64,000 nt of DNA from Azospirillum brasilense. Its GTDB lineage: Bacteria > Pseudomonadota > Alphaproteobacteria > Azospirillales > Azospirillaceae. The stretch spans positions 1 through 64,000 of the forward strand of contig NZ_QLKQ01000022.1 of assembly GCF_003349955.1 (NCBI RefSeq). The letters are read 5' to 3'. The notes under the pieces were generated by a model. That model made no database searches. It had not been told where the DNA came from and saw only the letters and a program-made list of their open reading frames with translations. Positions 55,577-64,000 of this stretch are shown here, one piece after another; within the stretch, counting starts at the first letter, position 1; each line of letters begins with the position of its first letter. Position numbers and translations under genes: made by a program.

Positions 55577-56575
55577 TCAGTGGGCGCCGCCGTCGGCCTC
55601 AAGCCCCAGCCGGTCGAACAGCCGCCGGTCGGCCTCATGCTCCGGGTTGCCGGTGGTCAGCAGCTTGTCGCCATAGAAGATGGAGTTCGCGCCGGCGTAG
55701 AAACAGAGTGCCTGACCCTCGTCGCTGAGCGAGCGGCGGCCCGCCGACAGGCGGACGTAGGAGCGCGGCATCAGGATGCGGGCGACCGCGATGGTGCGGA
55801 TGAACTCGAAGGCGTCCAGCGCGTCGACGCCGCCCAGCGGGGTGCCGGCGACCGAGACCAGCTTGTTGATCGGCACGCTTTCCGGCTGCGGCGACAGGTT
55901 CGCCAGGGTCTCCAGCAGGCCGGCGCGGTCCACCCGGCTTTCCCCCAGCCCGACGATGCCGCCCGAGCAGACCTTCAGCCCGGCGTCGCGGACGTTGGCC
56001 AGCGTGTCCAGCCGGTCGCGGTAGCTGTGGGTGGAGACGATCTGCTCGTAGAACTCCTCCGACGTGTCGAGGTTGTGGTTGTAGTAGTCGAGCCCGGCGT
56101 CCTTCAGCGCGTCGGCCTGCGGGCGGGTCAGCATGCCCAGCGTCATGCAGGCCTCCAGCCCCAGGTCCTTCACGTCGCGGACGATGTTCGCCAGCTTCTC
56201 GACGTCGCGGTCCTTCAGCTCGCGCCACGCCGCCCCCATGCAGAAGCGGCCCGCGCCCGCCTGCTTGGCCTTCTCGGCGGCGGCGCGCACCTGAGCGCGG
56301 TCCAGCAGCTTCTCCGCCCCGACGCCGGTGTCGTACTTCACGCTCTGCGCGCAGTACTTGCAGTCCTCCTGACAGCCGCCGGTCTTGATGTTCAGCAGGG
56401 TGGAGAGCTGGACCTTGTTCGGGTCGTGGTGCTGGCGGTGCGTCTCGTGGGCGCGGTGCAGCAACTCTATGAAGGGCAGCTCGAACAGGGCCAGGATGTC
56501 CTCGCGGGTCCAGCGCCGGGCGGTGGAGGCGGCGGCGGCAGTGGAATCCGCGGTCTGCATGACGGTGTCGGGCAT
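55577..56575 (-). CDS. bioB: biotin synthase
   Basis: Radical-SAM enzyme (332 aa) inserting sulfur into dethiobiotin. The [4Fe-4S] motif is Cys68-x3-Cys72-x2-Cys75 in [13 protein letters not shown]; the auxiliary-cluster region ([26 protein letters not shown]) is typical. ATG 56575 has GAGGA upstream. Last biosynthetic gene of the bio operon, 25 bases after bioA. Confidence 0.96.
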   Translation of the reverse strand: MPDTVMQTADSTAAAASTARRWTREDILALFELPFIELLHRAHETHRQHHDPNKVQLSTLLNIKTGGCQEDCKYCAQSVKYDTGVGAEKLLDRAQVRAAAEKAKQAGAGRFCMGAAWRELKDRDVEKLANIVRDVKDLGLEACMTLGMLTRPQADALKDAGLDYYNHNLDTSEEFYEQIVSTHSYRDRLDTLANVRDAGLKVCSGGIVGLGESRVDRAGLLETLANLSPQPESVPINKLVSVAGTPLGGVDALDAFEFIRTIAVARILMPRSYVRLSAGRRSLSDEGQALCFYAGANSIFYGDKLLTTGNPEHEADRRLFDRLGLEADGGAH

Positions 56576-56600
56576 GGTCGGTCCTCGGGGGAAATGCGAA

Positions 56601-57905
56601 TCAGAGAAGGGTATCGGCGGCATCGCGGATCGCGGCGTAGGCGCGGTCCAGCTGCCCGTCCGTCACGCAGTAGGGCGGCAGCAGGTATATCACAGGGCCA
56701 AGCGGGCGCAGCAGCAATCCCCGTTCCAGGAAGAAGCGCTTCAGCGTCTGCCCGACCGCGGCGGTGTAGCCCTGCGCGTCGGTCACCTCGATGGCGGCGA
56801 TGGTGCCCATGACGCGCCCGCGCGACAGCTTCGGGTGGCCGGACAGGTCGGCGATGGCGGCGCGGTGCCGCGCCTCGATGCGCGCGAGGTTGGCGGCGGT
56901 CTCCGCCGAGGTGGTCAGCTCCAGCGAGGCCAGGGCGGCGGCGCAGCCCAGCGGGTTGGCGGTGAAGCTGTGGCCGTGGGCGAAGGCCCGGTCGAAGCCG
57001 GCGCCCTTGAACGCCTCGTAGATCGTTTCGCCGCAGGCGGTGACCGACAGCGGCAGGAAACCGCCGGTCAGCCCCTTGGACAGGCAGATCAGGTCCGGGG
57101 CGACCCCGGCCTTCTGGCTGGCGAACAGGGCGCCGGTGCGGCCGAAGCCGGTCATCACCTCGTCGAAGATCACCAGACCGCCCGCCGACCGCACCCGCGC
57201 CGCCATGGCCCGCAGGAACTCCGGCCGGCAGAAGCGCATGCCGGACGCGCCCTGGACCAGCGGTTCGATGATGACGGCGACCAGCTCCGCCCCGTTGGCG
57301 GCCAGCCAGCGGTCGAGCCAGTCCAGCGCCGCGGCCTCCTTGGCCTCGACCTCCGGGTCGCCGTCCCAGGTGGCGGGGTAGGGCATGCGGTCCACGGCGA
57401 ACAGCAACTCCTGGAACGGCGCGTAGAAGCCGGAGCCGACCCCCGCCGCCATCGCGCCGAAGGTGTCGCCGTGGTAGCTGCCCTCGAAGGCGAGAAAGCG
57501 GCGGCGCTGGCCCTCGCCCTTGTTGCGCCAGTACTGCCAGGCGAGCTTCAGCGCCACCTCCACCGCGGTGGAGCCGTTGTCGGAGTAGAAGACGCGGTCG
57601 AGGCCGCCCGGCAGCACCTCGGCCAGCCGGGCGGCGAGGCGGGCGGCGGGGCTGTGGGTGAAGTCGGCGAAGATCACCTGCTCCAGCCGGTGCGCCTGTT
57701 CCGCGATGGCTCCGGCGATGGCCGGGTGGGCATGGCCGTGCAGATTCACCCACCAGGAGGAGATGAGGTCGAGGATTTCCCGTCCGTCCTCGGTGAACAG
57801 GCTGACTCCCTTGCCGTGGGTGACGGCCAGCGGCTCCGGCGCGGTCTGCGCCTGGGTGAAGGGGTGCCAGACGTGGCGCCGGTCGAGAGAAACGGTGTCG
57901 GTCAT
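56601..57905 (-). CDS. bioA: adenosylmethionine-8-amino-7-oxononanoate aminotransferase
   Basis: PLP-dependent aminotransferase (434 aa) converting KAPA to DAPA using SAM as amino donor. Class III signatures: HVWHPFTQ at the start, [41 protein letters not shown] and the PLP lysine in [14 protein letters not shown]. Its start overlaps the bioCD stop by four bases, so it is translationally coupled to the fusion. Confidence 0.95.
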   Translation of the reverse strand: MTDTVSLDRRHVWHPFTQAQTAPEPLAVTHGKGVSLFTEDGREILDLISSWWVNLHGHAHPAIAGAIAEQAHRLEQVIFADFTHSPAARLAARLAEVLPGGLDRVFYSDNGSTAVEVALKLAWQYWRNKGEGQRRRFLAFEGSYHGDTFGAMAAGVGSGFYAPFQELLFAVDRMPYPATWDGDPEVEAKEAAALDWLDRWLAANGAELVAVIIEPLVQGASGMRFCRPEFLRAMAARVRSAGGLVIFDEVMTGFGRTGALFASQKAGVAPDLICLSKGLTGGFLPLSVTACGETIYEAFKGAGFDRAFAHGHSFTANPLGCAAALASLELTTSAETAANLARIEARHRAAIADLSGHPKLSRGRVMGTIAAIEVTDAQGYTAAVGQTLKRFFLERGLLLRPLGPVIYLLPPYCVTDGQLDRAYAAIRDAADTLL

Positions 57906-59311
57906 GGAAACACGCTGTCGAAGGAAGGGAGGAGCGCCGCCGCTTCCGCGACGGTTTCGGCGTCGAGCCGGGGCAGGGTGGGGATCTCGGCCAGCACGCG
58001 GACCTTGCCGAACCGCTCGATGGCGGCGCGGTTGCCGGGGTTGGGCGGGCCGTTCAGCACCACCCCGGCCACCGCCAGCCCGCGCGCCCGCAGCGCCTCC
58101 AGGCTGAGCAGCGTGTGGTTGATGGTGCCGAGCGTGCTGCGCGCCACCAGCACCACCGGCAGGCCGAATCGGGCGATCAGGTCGATGATGAAGACATCCT
58201 CCGTCACCGGCACCATCAGCCCGCCGGCCCCCTCCACCACCAGCAGGCGGCCGGTGTCGGGCGGGGCCAGGGCGCCGGCGTCGATGGCGACGCCCTCCAA
58301 CTCCGCCGCGGCGTGGGGGGACAGCGGCTCGGCCAGCGCATAGGCCGGCGGATGCACGCGTTCCGCAGGCAGGTCGGCGAGTGCGGTGACCGTGGGGGTG
58401 TCGCCCGGTTCGTCCTTCAGGCCGGTTTGCAGCGGCTTCCAATAAGCGGCGTCCCAGGCCCGCGCGAGGCATGCGGACACCAGCGTCTTGCCGACGCCGG
58501 TGTCGGTGCCGGTGACGAACACCCCGCGGGGCTGGGCGCCGTCCTTGCGGAACAGGCCGTAGGCGATGTGGTGGGTCATGGTCAGTCCTTCCGGCCGTTC
58601 CAGCCGGCGCAACACGCGGCGCAGGGCGCCCGGCGACAGGGGGCGGCGGCCCTCCGCCGGCAGATGGGCGCCGATGCCCTTCAGTTCGGCCAGGAACTCC
58701 AGCCCGTTGGCGTGACGGCGGAGAAGCCGTTCCTCCGCGACCGATCCCTCGCCCCCGGCGGGCCACAGCCGGTCGAGGGCGTGGCGGGTGGGGTAGGTGG
58801 GCACTCCGGCCTCAAGCCCCAGCGCGTGGTGGGCCTCCCGCCACTCCCGGAAACTGTCGGCGGCGAGCGTGGCGACGGCGATGCGCCCGCCCGGCGCCAG
58901 CAGCCTCGCCCAGCGCGCCAGGGCGGCAGCGGGGGCGCGGAACCATTGCAGGGCGAGGCTGGAGACGATGAGGTCGAAGGGACCGTCGAGGTCCGGCTGT
59001 TCCCCGTCCATGATCCGGAACGCGGAATCGTCCGGGTCGCCCAGCGTGGCGCGGCAGCGCTCCAGCATGTCCGGTGACAGGTCGGTGAGCAGCCAGTCCG
59101 CCGGTCCGATCCGCTCGCGCAGGGCGCGGCTGAGGAAGCCGGTGCCGCAGCCGATCTCCAGCACCCGGGGGCGGGGCGGCAAGGGCAGGCGGGCGACGCG
59201 CTCCGCCAGACGCTCCGCCGCGATGCGCTGCACGGCGGCGTGCTCCTCGTAGCAGGGGGCGGCCTTGCCGAAGGCGGCGGCGATGGCGGCCTTGCGCGGG
59301 TCGGCGGTCAT
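57902..59311 (-). CDS. bioCD: BioC-BioD fusion: malonyl-ACP methyltransferase plus dethiobiotin synthetase
   Basis: A single uninterrupted frame of 469 residues. Residues 1-256 are BioC (SAM loop VLEIGCGTGFLSRAL at 50-64, SSLALQWFRAPAAAL, FREWREAHHALG), which methylates malonyl-ACP to start pimelate synthesis. Residues 262-469 are BioD: Walker A TGTDTGVGKT from 267, catalytic Lys292 in YWKPLQTG, VVEGAGGLMVPVTED, closing the ureido ring. The linker is only about 5 residues. An in-frame ATG at 58579 has GGAAGGA six bases before it, so some free BioD might also be made. The start overlaps bioH by four bases (ATGA) and the end overlaps bioA by four. Confidence 0.88.
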   Translation of the reverse strand: MTADPRKAAIAAAFGKAAPCYEEHAAVQRIAAERLAERVARLPLPPRPRVLEIGCGTGFLSRALRERIGPADWLLTDLSPDMLERCRATLGDPDDSAFRIMDGEQPDLDGPFDLIVSSLALQWFRAPAAALARWARLLAPGGRIAVATLAADSFREWREAHHALGLEAGVPTYPTRHALDRLWPAGGEGSVAEERLLRRHANGLEFLAELKGIGAHLPAEGRRPLSPGALRRVLRRLERPEGLTMTHHIAYGLFRKDGAQPRGVFVTGTDTGVGKTLVSACLARAWDAAYWKPLQTGLKDEPGDTPTVTALADLPAERVHPPAYALAEPLSPHAAAELEGVAIDAGALAPPDTGRLLVVEGAGGLMVPVTEDVFIIDLIARFGLPVVLVARSTLGTINHTLLSLEALRARGLAVAGVVLNGPPNPGNRAAIERFGKVRVLAEIPTLPRLDAETVAEAAALLPSFDSVFP

Positions 59312-60111
59312 GCCGTCAGTCCGGCGGCGAACGCGGCGATCCGCTCGGCGCACCAGCCCGGCGCGGTCAGCGGCAGCAGATGCCCGCCCTCCGGGTGCCA
59401 CTCGACCGAAATCCGACCGCATCCGCCATCCCCTCTCCCCCCTGGGGAGAGGGTTAGGGTGAGGGGGTTGCGCAATGCCTGATCGTCCGGTTCCCCGAGC
59501 CCCCCCTCACCCGGCGCCTTCGGCGCCACCCTCTCCCCGGAGGGGCGAGGGACAGAGTGGTCGCGAAACGCCTGTTCGGTCATGGTCGGCGGGACGATAG
59601 GGTCCTGCCCGCCAGCCAGGGCCAACGCCGGACCGGTGAGCGCGTCGCGGGCGTCCCAGTCGCGCAAGGTCCGCAGGGCTCCGCCCAGCCGGGCCGCGTC
59701 CAGGCGTTCAGGCGGTGCGGCCTCGACGCCGCAGCGGCGTAGGAAGTCGGCGGTCACCGCCTCCGGCGTGGCGTCGAAGCGGGCGATCATGCGGTCCAGC
59801 AGCCGGCGTGGCGTGGCGGGGGCGAAGCCGTCGCCTTCGGTGAAGCGGGGGAAGCTGTTGATCAGCACCAGCCCGTCCCAGGCGAAGGGCCGCTCGTGCA
59901 GCAGCCACAGCCCCCCGAAGGAGTGGCCGACCGCGACGACGGGGCGCCCGGCGGGAAGATCGGGAAGCGACGGCGGACCGTAGAAGCCGAGATCCACCGC
60001 CACGCTCTCCCCATTCGGAAGGGCGTCCCGTACAGCATCCCAGACGGCGGGGCCAAACCCCCAGCCATGGACGAAGACGAACAGCGGCGCGGTCATTGCG
60101 GGTTGGGTCAT
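59308..60111 (-). CDS. bioH: BioH-type pimeloyl-ACP methyl ester esterase carrying an in-frame repeat insertion
   Basis: Alpha/beta hydrolase (267 aa) that demethylates pimeloyl-ACP methyl ester. Ser64 is in VGHSFGG, Asp170 in GGQDPIVPP, His244 in WHPEGGHLLPL; FVHGWGFGPAVWD is the oxyanion region. Residues 186-234, between Asp170 and His244, are foreign: they read as translated palindromic repeat ([27 protein letters not shown]). Without them the sequence joins smoothly (TEQAFRDH to SVEWHPEGGH), giving about 218 residues. Frame is kept, so activity may persist. It overlaps bioF by four bases. Confidence 0.85.
   Translation of the reverse strand: MTQPAMTAPLFVFVHGWGFGPAVWDAVRDALPNGESVAVDLGFYGPPSLPDLPAGRPVVAVGHSFGGLWLLHERPFAWDGLVLINSFPRFTEGDGFAPATPRRLLDRMIARFDATPEAVTADFLRRCGVEAAPPERLDAARLGGALRTLRDWDARDALTGPALALAGGQDPIVPPTMTEQAFRDHSVPRPSGERVAPKAPGEGGLGEPDDQALRNPLTLTLSPGGRGDGGCGRISVEWHPEGGHLLPLTAPGWCAERIAAFAAGLTA
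59431..59551. repeat. 121-bp palindromic repeat, copy 3, inside bioH
   Basis: Same length and architecture as the copies at 18160 and 28698 (opening hairpin CCCTCTCCCC/GGGGAGAGGG, GTTAGGGTGAGGGGGTTGCG, closing hairpin), with a diverged middle. It lies within the bioH reading frame and the insertion it causes is a multiple of three. Confidence 0.85.
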
Positions 60112-61289
60112 CGCCAGCTCCAGGCGTCGGCCACCGCGTCCGTCAAGGCGTCCAGGTCGGCGTCGGTGTGGGCGGCGGACAGGGCGAAGCGCAGGCGGCT
60201 GGTGCCCGGTGGTACGGTCGGCGGGCGGATGGCGATGCCCAGGATGCCGCGCTCCTCCAGCCGTCGGCCGACGCCCAGCGCATCCTCCTCCGCGCCGGTG
60301 ATCGCCGGGACGATCTGCGTGCTCGACCCCGCCGTGTCGACGCCCAGCCCGCGCAAGGCGGTTCGCAGCCGTTCGGCCATGGCCTGGAGCCGGGCACGCT
60401 CGGCGTCCAGTGTCGGCACGAGGTCGAGCGCCGCGTCCATCGCCCCCAGCACGGCGGGCGGCAGGGCGGTGGCGTAGATCAACCCGCCGCAGCGGTTCAC
60501 CAGATAGTCGCAGAGCGCCCTCGACCCCGCCATATAGGCGCCGAAGCCGCCCAGTGCCTTGCTGAAGGTGCCCATGGCGAGGTCCACGCGCCCCTCGCCC
60601 AGCGCCGCCAGCCCCATCCCGCGCGGGCCGAGCACACCGGTCGCGTGCGCCTCGTCGAGGAACAGGAAGGCGCCGTGCCGCTCCGCCAGCGCGGCCAGCG
60701 CCGGCACGTCGGCGCGGTCGCCGTCCATGCTGAAGACGCTTTCCGTCACGATGAAGCGCATGCCCGGCTGGCTCGCGCGCTGGGCCAGCAGGCGGTCCAG
60801 ATGGTCGAGATCGTTGTGACGGAAGCGGATCTGCCGCACCCCGGCGGCGGCGCAGCCATGGTGCAGGCTGGCGTGGTTCAGCCGGTCGGTGAAGACCAGC
60901 GCGTCGCCCCCCAGCAGGTCGCGGTCGAACAGGGCGGGCAGGACGGCGGCGTTGGCCTGCCAGCCGGAATTGAACAGAAGCGCCGCCTCCGTGCCCTTCA
61001 GCCGGGCGAGCTTCGCCTCGACCTCCGTGTGAAGCTCCAGCGTGCCGCAGACGAGGCGCGACGCCGTGGCCCCGGCACCCCAGCGCCGCGCCCAATCGGC
61101 GGCGCGCTCCACCAGCAGGGGGTGGGAGGCGAGACCGAGATAGTCGTTGCTGGAGAAGTTCAGCAGCGTCCGCCCGCCGCGCCGGATGCGCCCCGCCCCC
61201 TCCGGGCGCACGGGCAGCAGGGTGCGGCGCGTGTGGCGCTGGGCGAGGCGGTCGAGATGCTGGTGGAACAGCGGGTCGAGCAGGGACAT
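60108..61289 (-). CDS. bioF: 8-amino-7-oxononanoate synthase
   Basis: PLP enzyme (393 aa) condensing pimeloyl-ACP/CoA with L-alanine to KAPA. The PLP lysine is Lys244 in GTFSKALGGFGAY; NFSSNDYLGLASHP at 44-57, SRLVCGTLELHTEVEAKLA and VTESVFSMDGDRADVPAL are family blocks. First gene of the bio operon; its stop overlaps the bioH start by four bases. No ribosome-binding site is obvious before ATG 61289. The 92-base divergent gap to the DUF123 gene shows no clear BioR site. Confidence 0.93.
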   Translation of the reverse strand: MSLLDPLFHQHLDRLAQRHTRRTLLPVRPEGAGRIRRGGRTLLNFSSNDYLGLASHPLLVERAADWARRWGAGATASRLVCGTLELHTEVEAKLARLKGTEAALLFNSGWQANAAVLPALFDRDLLGGDALVFTDRLNHASLHHGCAAAGVRQIRFRHNDLDHLDRLLAQRASQPGMRFIVTESVFSMDGDRADVPALAALAERHGAFLFLDEAHATGVLGPRGMGLAALGEGRVDLAMGTFSKALGGFGAYMAGSRALCDYLVNRCGGLIYATALPPAVLGAMDAALDLVPTLDAERARLQAMAERLRTALRGLGVDTAGSSTQIVPAITGAEEDALGVGRRLEERGILGIAIRPPTVPPGTSRLRFALSAAHTDADLDALTDAVADAWSWR

Positions 61290-61381
61290 GATGCGGGCGT
61301 GATAGCAGAGCGCGCCGCTGGGGCGAAAGGTCCGAATGGCACAGGTGCCCCGGCGCCCTGGCGGGCGTAGACTGCGTGGCC

Positions 61382-61813
61382 ATGCCGTCCGATCCGCCAT
61401 TCCACGACCGCCCCGACGCCCTGCCGCCCGAGCCCGGCGCTTATGTGCTGCTGATCGCGCTGGACGGTGCGCTGACCCTTCGCCTGCCCGGCAAGCCGGA
61501 AAGCGTGCTGGCGCCGGGCCGTTACCTTTACTGCGGCAGCGCGCGGGGGCCGGGGGGCCTGCGGGCACGGGTCGGGCGCCATTTCCGCCAGGGCAAGCCG
61601 GAGCGTTGGCACATCGACCGGCTGACCGCGGCGGGGCGGATGCTCGGAGCCTGGATCGTTCCAGGTGGTGACGAATGCGCCCTGGTTGCGGCGTTGTCCG
61701 GCCTGCCGGTACCGGTCCCCGGCTTCGGCAGCAGCGATTGCCGCCGCTGCGCCAGTCACCTGCTGCATTGGCCGGATGGGGCGCCGATTCCGCTGCCCAA
61801 TGCGCCGTTCTGA
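61382..61813 (+). CDS. DUF123 / GIY-YIG-like small protein
   Basis: A 143-aa protein of the DUF123 family (in archaea fused to endonuclease III-like nucleases). It shows PEPGAYVLLIALDGALTLRL, GRYLYCGSARGPGGLRARVG and RHFRQGKPERWHIDRL, resembling the core of GIY-YIG folds, and a cysteine pair SSDCRRCASH that may bind metal. A role in nucleic-acid processing is plausible but unproven. ATG 61382; a GTG at 61376 adds two residues. Divergent from bioF. Confidence 0.75.
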   Translation: MPSDPPFHDRPDALPPEPGAYVLLIALDGALTLRLPGKPESVLAPGRYLYCGSARGPGGLRARVGRHFRQGKPERWHIDRLTAAGRMLGAWIVPGGDECALVAALSGLPVPVPGFGSSDCRRCASHLLHWPDGAPIPLPNAPF

Positions 61814-61905
61814 GGCTCCGGACGGGCTCCGGCGCGGGAATTGAGGCGAATTGCTTGGTCTGACCATCCTCCAAGGGTTATAGTCCCCTGTCATCGGGAG
61901 GCGGC

Positions 61906-63117
61906 ATGAAGACATTGATCCATAACCGCCGGGCCCACAATCGACGGGATGTCCTCCGGGCTTTCGGGGGCGCCTTCGGGGCCGGGGCCATGCTTCTGAC
62001 CGCACCCCAGGCGTTGGGGCAGGCGGCGGGGCAAGCGGCGGCGTCCGCCCTTGGATCGCCCGCTCTTGGGCCATCTCCTCTTGGGCCATCCGCGGCTGGA
62101 TCATCCGACTTGGGTGTCGGCGTCCTCTACTGTGGCGACCGCACGGATTTCGGTTTCAACCAGGCCCATGCCGAGGCCGCCCGGGCCCTGACCGTCCTGC
62201 CCGGCCTGCGGCTGGAGGAACGGGAGCACGCCGCCGGCACGCTGGCCGCCACGGCGGAGGAGCTGGTCGGCCCCCAGGGCTGTCGGATCGTCATCGTCAC
62301 CGCCGCGGGCGACGCCCTGCCGGGGCTGCTGGCCCAGGCCGACGCCCATCGCGACACGGTGTTCCTGTTTTCCGGCGCGCCGCTGGACCGCGACCGCCTG
62401 CCGATCAACACCGGATTCTTCGAAGGCTATCTCGACGAGGCGCAGCACATCTCCGGCCTCGTCGCCGGTTACGCCAGCCGGGCGAAGACCATCGGCCTCG
62501 TCGCCTCCCACCCCGCGCCAGACGTGCTGCGCTGCGTGAACGCCTTCGCGCTCGGCGCGCGGCGCGCCGATTCCGCGACCGCGCTGCGCGTCGCCTTCGT
62601 CGGCGAGGCGGCGACGCCGCGGCAGGTCGCCGAGGCCGCCCGCGCGCTGGCCGACGGCGGAGCCGACGTGCTGGCCGCCCAGCTCGACGGGGCGCGCCCG
62701 GTTTGCGAGGTGGCGGAGGCGCACGGCATCCTGTGCTGCGGCCTGCACACCGACCTGTCGGCCTTCGCGCCGCAGGGCCTCCTGACCGGGGCCGAATGGG
62801 CCTGGGAGAAGGCCTACGCCGAGGCCGTCGCGCTGATTGCCGCGGGCAAGCCGTGGAAGCATCTGCGCCAGGGCGGCTTCGACCAGGGCTTCGTGCGCAA
62901 CACCCCCTACGGCCCGGCGGTGGGGGTGGAGGCGCGGGCGCACGCCGACGCGGCGCGGATGCAGCTCGCCAACGGCAACGCCGCCGTTTTCCGCGGGCCG
63001 ATCCAGGACAACACCGGGCGAACGGTGGTCGCCAAGGGCAAGGCTCTGCGCGGCGGCGACGCGGAGCTTGGCCGCATGGTCTGGCTGGCCGACGGCGTCA
63101 CCGAGGTCGGGCGCTGA
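61906..63117 (+). CDS. BMP-family ABC transporter substrate-binding protein
   Basis: Periplasmic binding protein (403 aa) of the Med/PnrA type, often for purine nucleosides or quorum-like molecules. GGGAGG precedes the ATG. The N-terminus NRRDVLRAFGGAFGAGAMLL looks Tat-like (twin Arg, hydrophobic). Between residues about 38 and 67 lies a Gly/Ser/Pro/Ala linker of repeated LGPS-like units. Core motifs: GVGVLYCGDRTDFGFNQAHA, TGFFEGYLDEAQHISGLVAG, GYASRAKTIGLVASHP. No permease or ATPase gene is adjacent; the next gene is convergent, three bases away. Confidence 0.8.
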   Translation: MKTLIHNRRAHNRRDVLRAFGGAFGAGAMLLTAPQALGQAAGQAAASALGSPALGPSPLGPSAAGSSDLGVGVLYCGDRTDFGFNQAHAEAARALTVLPGLRLEEREHAAGTLAATAEELVGPQGCRIVIVTAAGDALPGLLAQADAHRDTVFLFSGAPLDRDRLPINTGFFEGYLDEAQHISGLVAGYASRAKTIGLVASHPAPDVLRCVNAFALGARRADSATALRVAFVGEAATPRQVAEAARALADGGADVLAAQLDGARPVCEVAEAHGILCCGLHTDLSAFAPQGLLTGAEWAWEKAYAEAVALIAAGKPWKHLRQGGFDQGFVRNTPYGPAVGVEARAHADAARMQLANGNAAVFRGPIQDNTGRTVVAKGKALRGGDAELGRMVWLADGVTEVGR

Positions 63118-63120
63118 CCC

Positions 63121-63831
63121 TCATACCCCGCTTTGCTCCGTCCAGCCGCAGGCGGTCAGCGCGTCCCGCATGTGCGGCGGGGGTGGCGCCAGGGCGGTGA
63201 CCGGTTCGCGGTCGAAGGCCATGGTGAAGGTGACCGACCGCGCCAGCAGATGCAGGTTTCCCGGCGGCACGCGCACCGGGCCGTAATAGGGCTCTCCCAC
63301 CAGCGGGCAGCCGATGGCCGCGCTGTGGACGCGGAGTTGGTGGGTGCGGCCGGTCCGCGGCTTCAGCTCCAGCCATGCCCGCCCGTTGCCGGTTCCCAGC
63401 ACCTTGTACTCGGTGACGGCGGGCTGGCCCGTGGGGTGCGTCACGATGTTCCAGGCGCCGGGGATCAGCAGCTTCAGAAGGGGAAAGTCGATGACCCCCT
63501 CCGCCGCCTCCGGGATGCCCTCGCTGACCGCCCAGTAGGTCTTCCCGACATGGCCGGCGGCGAACATGTCGCCCAGCCGCTTCAGCGCCCAGAGCGACCG
63601 GCCGAGCACGAGGCAGCCCGCCGTGTCGCGGTCCAGCCGGTGGGCCAGCCGCGGCGGCGTGCCGTCCCCCTCCGCCAGGAAGGGCAGGTAGAGGTCGAGA
63701 TGGTCGGTGATCCGCCCGGCCTTGTGCACGGCCAGCCCGGCGGGCTTGTTGATGATGAAGACGTCCGCATCCTCGTGGAGGATTCGGGCGCGCAGTGTGG
63801 CGGGGGTGAAGGTGGTGCCAGCGTCGCTCAT
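63121..63831 (-). CDS. RluA-family RNA pseudouridine synthase
   Basis: Isomerises uridine to pseudouridine in rRNA or tRNA (236 aa). Catalytic Asp67 is in LAHRLDRDTAGCLV; VFIINKPAGLAVHKAG and PRTGRTHQLRVHSAAIGCPL are standard. It lacks an N-terminal S4 domain, so it resembles RluC-minus-S4 or RluA forms. ATG 63831 is chosen since the fold starts soon after; the frame is open to 63984. Beyond it, 63832-64000 shows nothing recognisable. Confidence 0.85.
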   Translation of the reverse strand: MSDAGTTFTPATLRARILHEDADVFIINKPAGLAVHKAGRITDHLDLYLPFLAEGDGTPPRLAHRLDRDTAGCLVLGRSLWALKRLGDMFAAGHVGKTYWAVSEGIPEAAEGVIDFPLLKLLIPGAWNIVTHPTGQPAVTEYKVLGTGNGRAWLELKPRTGRTHQLRVHSAAIGCPLVGEPYYGPVRVPPGNLHLLARSVTFTMAFDREPVTALAPPPPHMRDALTACGWTEQSGV

Positions 63832-64000
63832 GGGCGCCACCCAAGCACGGCGCGGGGGGAGGGGCAAGCCCGCCGGCGGTTTCGCGTCGCGGAACCACCA
63901 TGGCGAATGGCTTGTTGCCCAACGGGCGCCGCCGTGGACGAGTCGGGATGGACGAGTCTGGACCCGCGCCGCCGCGCCGCCCATCTGTACGGAATGACGA

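Noticed and set aside
58560..58620. Possible sequencing frameshift making BioC and BioD appear fused
   Set aside because: Both domains read in one frame without a stop, and BioC keeps its complete C-terminus before BioD begins; a frameshift would normally disturb one domain. An error cannot be excluded, but nothing in the sequence indicates it.
61290..61381. BioR-type operator upstream of bioF
   Set aside because: I looked for a TTATAG/CTATAA-like palindrome; only a weak TGCTATCA is present, without a matching half, so it is not reported.

Overview
The window is high-GC, densely coding alphaproteobacterial DNA that I read as Azospirillum (A. brasilense group). The reasons are the complete non-phosphorylative L-arabinose pathway (araA-araE) laid out around a gbpR-type LysR regulator and a ChvE/SbpA-type sugar-binding protein, the order lgt-midA-pgeF, and a family of GC-rich palindromic repeats. 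I saw no insertion sequence, prophage, CRISPR array, tRNA or rRNA. Gene assignments rest on motifs and family resemblance read by eye; no database search was run.

Layout. (1) 0-6.7 kb: a PQQ-type sugar dehydrogenase, a DUF1127 peptide, a TrmH RNA methyltransferase, the divergent oxyR-catalase pair, and a divergent HxlR regulator/QorB-like reductase pair. (2) 6.7-11.7 kb: a tetR-MFP-RND efflux operon on the minus strand. (3) 11.8-18 kb: a copper-type multicopper oxidase with a small Cys/His-containing exported protein, a polysaccharide pyruvyl transferase next to a QueC-like PP-loop protein, and a molybdate/tungstate binding protein and permease without an ATPase. (4) 18-22.9 kb: uxaB-galM, a double-GNAT acetyltransferase and an internally deleted alpha/beta hydrolase. 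(5) 22.9-39.5 kb: the pentose region. On the minus strand lies chvE-gguA-gguB-araA-araC, with gbpR next to it; on the plus strand lies araB-araD-araE followed by a YtfQRT-YjfF-type importer. Together these encode two importers and all five steps from L-arabinose to 2-oxoglutarate. (6) 39.5-48.5 kb: housekeeping genes, all minus strand: fadD-like ligase, hldD, lgt, midA, pgeF, hemerythrin, prs, rplY, pth. (7) 48.7-54.5 kb: a double cold-shock protein, cheD, a serine hydrolase, a small secreted protein and ppdK. (8) 54.8-61.3 kb: a DUF2270 membrane protein and a biotin operon bioF-bioH-bioCD-bioA-bioB. (9) 61.4-63.8 kb: a DUF123 protein, an orphan BMP-type binding protein and an RluA-type pseudouridine synthase.

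Most unusual: one continuous frame encodes a BioC-BioD fusion; a 121-bp palindromic repeat that is intergenic elsewhere in the window lies in frame inside bioH, between catalytic Asp and His; a promoter sequence is shared by the two sugar importers and araB, next to gbpR; an alpha/beta hydrolase has lost its nucleophile domain in frame; and a pyruvyl transferase is paired with a QueC-like protein of unknown job.
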